From positions 1 through 8,101 of the forward strand of contig JAEMRP010000038.1 of the NCBI GenBank assembly GCA_016463265.1: a DNA stretch of 8,101 bases, in the 5' to 3' direction. Source of the DNA: Microbacteriaceae bacterium. Its GTDB lineage: Bacteria; Actinomycetota; Actinomycetes; Actinomycetales; Microbacteriaceae. The notes below the pieces were generated by a model. It was given only the letters and a program-made list of their open reading frames with translations, made no database searches and had not been told where the DNA came from. The position numbers and the translations under genes are program-made. This document shows, one piece after another, positions 5,798 to 8,101 of this stretch; within the stretch, counting starts at the first letter, position 1, and the number at the start of each line of letters is the position of its first letter.

Positions 5798-6613
5798 GTG
5801 AACATTCGCTCGTATGTGGCAATTGGGGATTCGCTGTCGGAGGGAATGGGCGACCGTTTCTTCCTCGATCATCGAGTTGGAAGCGGGTGGACCGACCGGC
5901 TCGCGCACCTGCTCGCGACCGACGCTGCCGATCGGGGCGATTCGTTCGAATACGCCAACATTGCGATTCGGGGTTGCAAGCTCGAAGACATCATGGAGGA
6001 CCAGGTCGAGCACGCGATTGCGTTGCGGCCCGACCTCGTCACGATTCTTGCGGGCAGTAACAACTTCTTTAGCAACGTCGAAACGGTCGAGCGTCTCGAA
6101 CGCATTTTCCGGGCAGGACTGCAGCGCCTCAAAATTGCGGGCATCCACGTCGTCGTCGCGAACACCATCAACCCTTGCCACTTGCGCTTCTTCGGACCGG
6201 TTCGTCCCAATGCCCTTCGAATGTCCCGGATGATTGACCGCGTGGCCGCGGACTTGGGATTCCCTGTTATCGATGTTTTCGGGATGAGCGAGCTCGAGCA
6301 CCTCGAGTTCTGGCACCGCGACATGGTCCACTTCTCTGCGATAGGCCACGCACAGATCGCGAACGCGGCCGCCGAACTCTTGGACACCACCGCCCGCTAC
6401 TCGCCGAGCGACTACGAACCGAGTTTCGCGGCGGATCGCCCGTTGCGCGAGACCGTGGCTTGGTTCCTGCGCGATGTCGTGCCGTTCATCGATCGACGAC
6501 TGCGTCGAACCTCGTCGGGGGTTGGAATTGCGCCGAAGCTTCCCGCGCTTGTTCCGTGGGCGCTCGTCCCCGAGGTCGAGGATTACTTGCGACGAGAACT
6601 CGTCGCCGTTTAG
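5798..6613 (+). CDS. Cytoplasmic SGNH/GDSL-family hydrolase
   Basis: A 271-aa serine esterase or acyl hydrolase of the SGNH superfamily. All four catalytic blocks are present: I, GDSLSEG at 10-16 with nucleophile S12; II, NIAIRG at 54-59 with oxyanion G59; III, AGSNN at 85-89 with N88 (the usual GxND has its D replaced by N); V, DMVH at 175-178 with D175 and H178, followed by SAIGH. No signal peptide or membrane segment is seen, so it should act in the cytoplasm. Beyond block V there is a tail of about 75 residues, rich in Arg, Pro and Trp, that I do not recognise. The GTG start fits because the protein begins almost directly with the first beta-strand. The gene stands alone, diverging from the glycan operon and converging on the ABC ATPase gene. 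The substrate cannot be inferred; a GDSL lipase-like label is all that is supported. Confidence 0.85.
   Translation: MNIRSYVAIGDSLSEGMGDRFFLDHRVGSGWTDRLAHLLATDAADRGDSFEYANIAIRGCKLEDIMEDQVEHAIALRPDLVTILAGSNNFFSNVETVERLERIFRAGLQRLKIAGIHVVVANTINPCHLRFFGPVRPNALRMSRMIDRVAADLGFPVIDVFGMSELEHLEFWHRDMVHFSAIGHAQIANAAAELLDTTARYSPSDYEPSFAADRPLRETVAWFLRDVVPFIDRRLRRTSSGVGIAPKLPALVPWALVPEVEDYLRRELVAV
6610..6613. other. Shared TTAG: convergent stop codons of the SGNH hydrolase and ABC ATPase genes
   Basis: TAG of the plus-strand gene (6611-6613) and TAA of the minus-strand gene (6610-6612) interlock. This is a second terminator-free convergent junction in the window. Confidence 0.9.
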
Positions 6614-7665
6614 ACCCGCAGACCCGTCTCGGTGTCGAAAAGGTGATGTGACCCTGCGCGAACACTGACACCGACCTCGGCACCTTCGACAATGCCGTCC
6701 ATGCGCGACGCTTCGACCACGGCCGTCAGCGAGTGCCCCGAGGCCTCTACTTGAACAATCGCACGCGGTCCCAGCAACTCGATCACGCCAATGCGTCCAC
6801 GACTCGCTGACTTTCCGCCGACCTCGAGAACGATGTCGTCCGGACGAACCCCCAGAATCTTTGTCCCCGCCGAAACACCAGCGACGGCCAGCGTCAGCCC
6901 CGACTCCGACACGAACTTTCCGGTCGAGAACGTTCCGTCGAGAAGGTTCATCTTCGGGCTTCCCACAAACGACGCCACGAACGTGCTGTTCGGCTTGTCA
7001 TAGACGTCTTTAGGGTTTCCCTGCTGGGCAATCTCGCCGTCGCGCATCACGACGATGAAGTCAGAGAGCGTCATTGCTTCTTCTTGGTCGTGCGTCACGA
7101 ACAGCGAGGTGATTCCGAGCCGGCGCTGCAGTTGAAGCAACTCGGTTCGCATTTCGACCCGCAACTTCGCGTCGAGGTTGCTCAGGGGTTCGTCGAACAA
7201 GAACACAGAGGGCTCGCGAATGATGGCGCGCCCGATCGCCACGCGCTGTTGTTGCCCGCCCGACAGGTCTTTGGGCTTACGGTCGAGCAGCTCGGACAGC
7301 CCCATCGTTGCGGCGACGGCCTCGGCGCGTTTCAACGCTTCTGCACGATTCACCCGAATCGCCCGCAGCGGGAACGCAAGGTTCTCGCGAACAGTAAGGT
7401 GCGGATACAGCGCATAGTTCTGGAACACCATCGCGATGTCGCGGTCTTTGGGTTCGAGTTTTGTGACGTCCTTGTCGCCGATTCGGATCGACCCCGACGT
7501 GACGGGTTCGAGCCCCGCAATCATGCGGAGCGTGGTGGTCTTCCCACACCCAGACGGCCCGACAAGCACCGTGAACGCCCCATCCGGAAGTTCGAGATTG
7601 AGACCCTTGACGACGGTGGTGTCGCCGTACTTTTTGACGACATTGTCGAACGTTACGCGTGCCAT
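6610..7665 (-). CDS. Sugar ABC importer ATPase, MalK/UgpC/MsmX type
   Basis: Cytoplasmic ATPase that powers import of a carbohydrate or glycerol-phosphate-type solute by CUT1-class ABC permeases; such ATPases often serve several importers. The 351-aa protein (from the ATG at 7665) has every motif: Walker A GPSGCGKT at 36-43, Q-loop Q82 in VFQNYALYPHL, signature LSGGQQQ at 134-140, Walker B FLFDEP with D158 and E159, D-loop SNLD at 162-165 and H-loop H192 in VTHDQEEAM. A C-terminal TOBE-type regulatory domain spans about 235-351, including GVRPDD at 272-277. The ATG has AGGA at 8 nt spacing and lies 16 nt after the permease stop. A GTG 13 codons upstream (7704) would overlap the permease and is less likely. 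Substrate unknown. The gene ends in a 4-bp overlap with the hydrolase. Confidence 0.93.
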   Translation of the reverse strand: MARVTFDNVVKKYGDTTVVKGLNLELPDGAFTVLVGPSGCGKTTTLRMIAGLEPVTSGSIRIGDKDVTKLEPKDRDIAMVFQNYALYPHLTVRENLAFPLRAIRVNRAEALKRAEAVAATMGLSELLDRKPKDLSGGQQQRVAIGRAIIREPSVFLFDEPLSNLDAKLRVEMRTELLQLQRRLGITSLFVTHDQEEAMTLSDFIVVMRDGEIAQQGNPKDVYDKPNSTFVASFVGSPKMNLLDGTFSTGKFVSESGLTLAVAGVSAGTKILGVRPDDIVLEVGGKSASRGRIGVIELLGPRAIVQVEASGHSLTAVVEASRMDGIVEGAEVGVSVRAGSHHLFDTETGLRV

Positions 7666-7673
7666 GTTTCTGT

Positions 7674-7677
7674 TCCT
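7674..7677 (-). promoter_or_regulatory. Ribosome binding site of the ABC ATPase gene
   Basis: AGGA on the minus strand, 8 nt before the ATG at 7665 and within the 16-nt gap after the permease stop. It supports the MARVTF start over the upstream GTG. Confidence 0.5.
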
Positions 7678-7681
7678 GTCC

Positions 7682-8101
7682 TTATCCCTTGACGGCTCCG
7701 CCACTGATTCCCTGAACCAGTCGCTTTTGCACGAAGAAGCTTGCGATCACCACGGGGATGATCGCGATGAGAATCGCCACCGACATCGGCCCCAGCTCGA
7801 CACCGCGGAAGGTGTTGAAACCCGCGATTGCCACGGGCAAAATCGTCGAGTTGGCGGGCGACAAAATGAGCCCGTAGAACATGTCGTTCCACGACAACGT
7901 AAAGCCGAAAATGGCCGCCGCGCCGATTCCTGGCAAAACCTGTGGCAACACGACGAGTCGGAACGTGTCGAATCGACCGAAGCCGTCCACCCGCGCTTGT
8001 TCCTCAATCTCTTTCGGCACGGCCGCAAAGAACCCGATGAGGAACCAGGTGACGACCGGAACGACGAAACTGAGGTGAGAAAAGATGATGGGCACGAGCG
8101 T
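7682..8101 (-). CDS. Carbohydrate ABC transporter permease, MalG/UgpE type, C-terminal 139 residues (runs off right edge)
   Basis: Inner-membrane permease of a CUT1 sugar importer. The reading frame is open through the right edge, so roughly half of a typical 280-aa protein is visible. Three hydrophobic segments can be seen (about residues 5-30, 58-80 and 104-126 of the visible part). Between the first two is the EAA loop that docks on the ATPase: EEQARVDG at 33-40, then FRLVVLPQVLPG ending at 58. The basic C-terminal tail QKRLVQGISGGAVKG is typical of MalG-like subunits. The codon at 8093-8095 (GTG) is an internal valine, not a start. The gene lies 16 nt upstream of the ATPase gene in the same operon. 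The partner permease and solute-binding protein are presumably beyond the window. Confidence 0.92.
   Translation of the reverse strand, partial: TLVPIIFSHLSFVVPVVTWFLIGFFAAVPKEIEEQARVDGFGRFDTFRLVVLPQVLPGIGAAAIFGFTLSWNDMFYGLILSPANSTILPVAIAGFNTFRGVELGPMSVAILIAIIPVVIASFFVQKRLVQGISGGAVKG

Noticed and set aside
5750..6349. A 199-codon minus-strand open frame opposite the SGNH hydrolase
   Set aside because: It lies antisense to the GDSL catalytic blocks and extends into the divergent gap; there is no independent support.
7084..7692. A 202-codon plus-strand open frame opposite the ABC ATPase gene
   Set aside because: Antisense shadow of strongly conserved Walker and signature motifs; the product has no motif.

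Overview
The window looks like part of an actinobacterial chromosome. It is GC-rich, one histidine gene is clearly of the actinobacterial PriA type, several starts are GTG, and genes are packed tightly with overlapping ends. A compact Microbacteriaceae-like lineage is my guess; the phylum is better supported than the family.

Layout, left to right. (1) Positions 1-1039, minus strand: the end of a histidine operon, hisH followed by the first 128 codons of hisA/priA, which runs off the left edge. HisH has lost the catalytic cysteine of its glutaminase site, and its GTG start sits 7 nt after a TAGAAT -10 box, so its mRNA is probably leaderless. (2) Positions 1122-5678: a small sugar-modification locus. 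A WecE/RffA-like sugar 4-aminotransferase lies on the plus strand. Facing it on the minus strand is a three-gene operon transcribed in the order two-domain GT61-like glycosyltransferase, NeuD/PglD-type N-acyltransferase, BKACE (beta-keto acid cleavage enzyme). The operon genes overlap by 4 and 25 bp, and the aminotransferase and BKACE genes meet tail to tail on a shared CTAG. (3) Positions 5798-6613, plus strand: a cytoplasmic SGNH/GDSL hydrolase. (4) Positions 6610-8101, minus strand: the end of a sugar ABC importer operon, with the C-terminal half of a MalG/UgpE-type permease and then a MalK/UgpC/MsmX-type ATPase. The hydrolase and ATPase genes also meet tail to tail with a 4-bp overlap.

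How the sugar locus may work (inference): the aminotransferase makes a nucleotide-linked 4-amino-6-deoxysugar, the NeuD-type enzyme acylates the amine, and the GT61-like protein transfers the product to a surface glycan. The BKACE gene is the unexpected member. Family enzymes turn a beta-keto acid plus acetyl-CoA into acetoacetate plus a new acyl-CoA, so it could supply a non-acetyl acyl donor. No sugar dehydratase, epimerase, flippase or polymerase is in the window.

No tRNA, rRNA, CRISPR array, insertion sequence or hairpin terminator was found. No gene-free stretch exceeds about 120 bp; the two divergent intergenic gaps are 1040-1121 and about 5679-5797.
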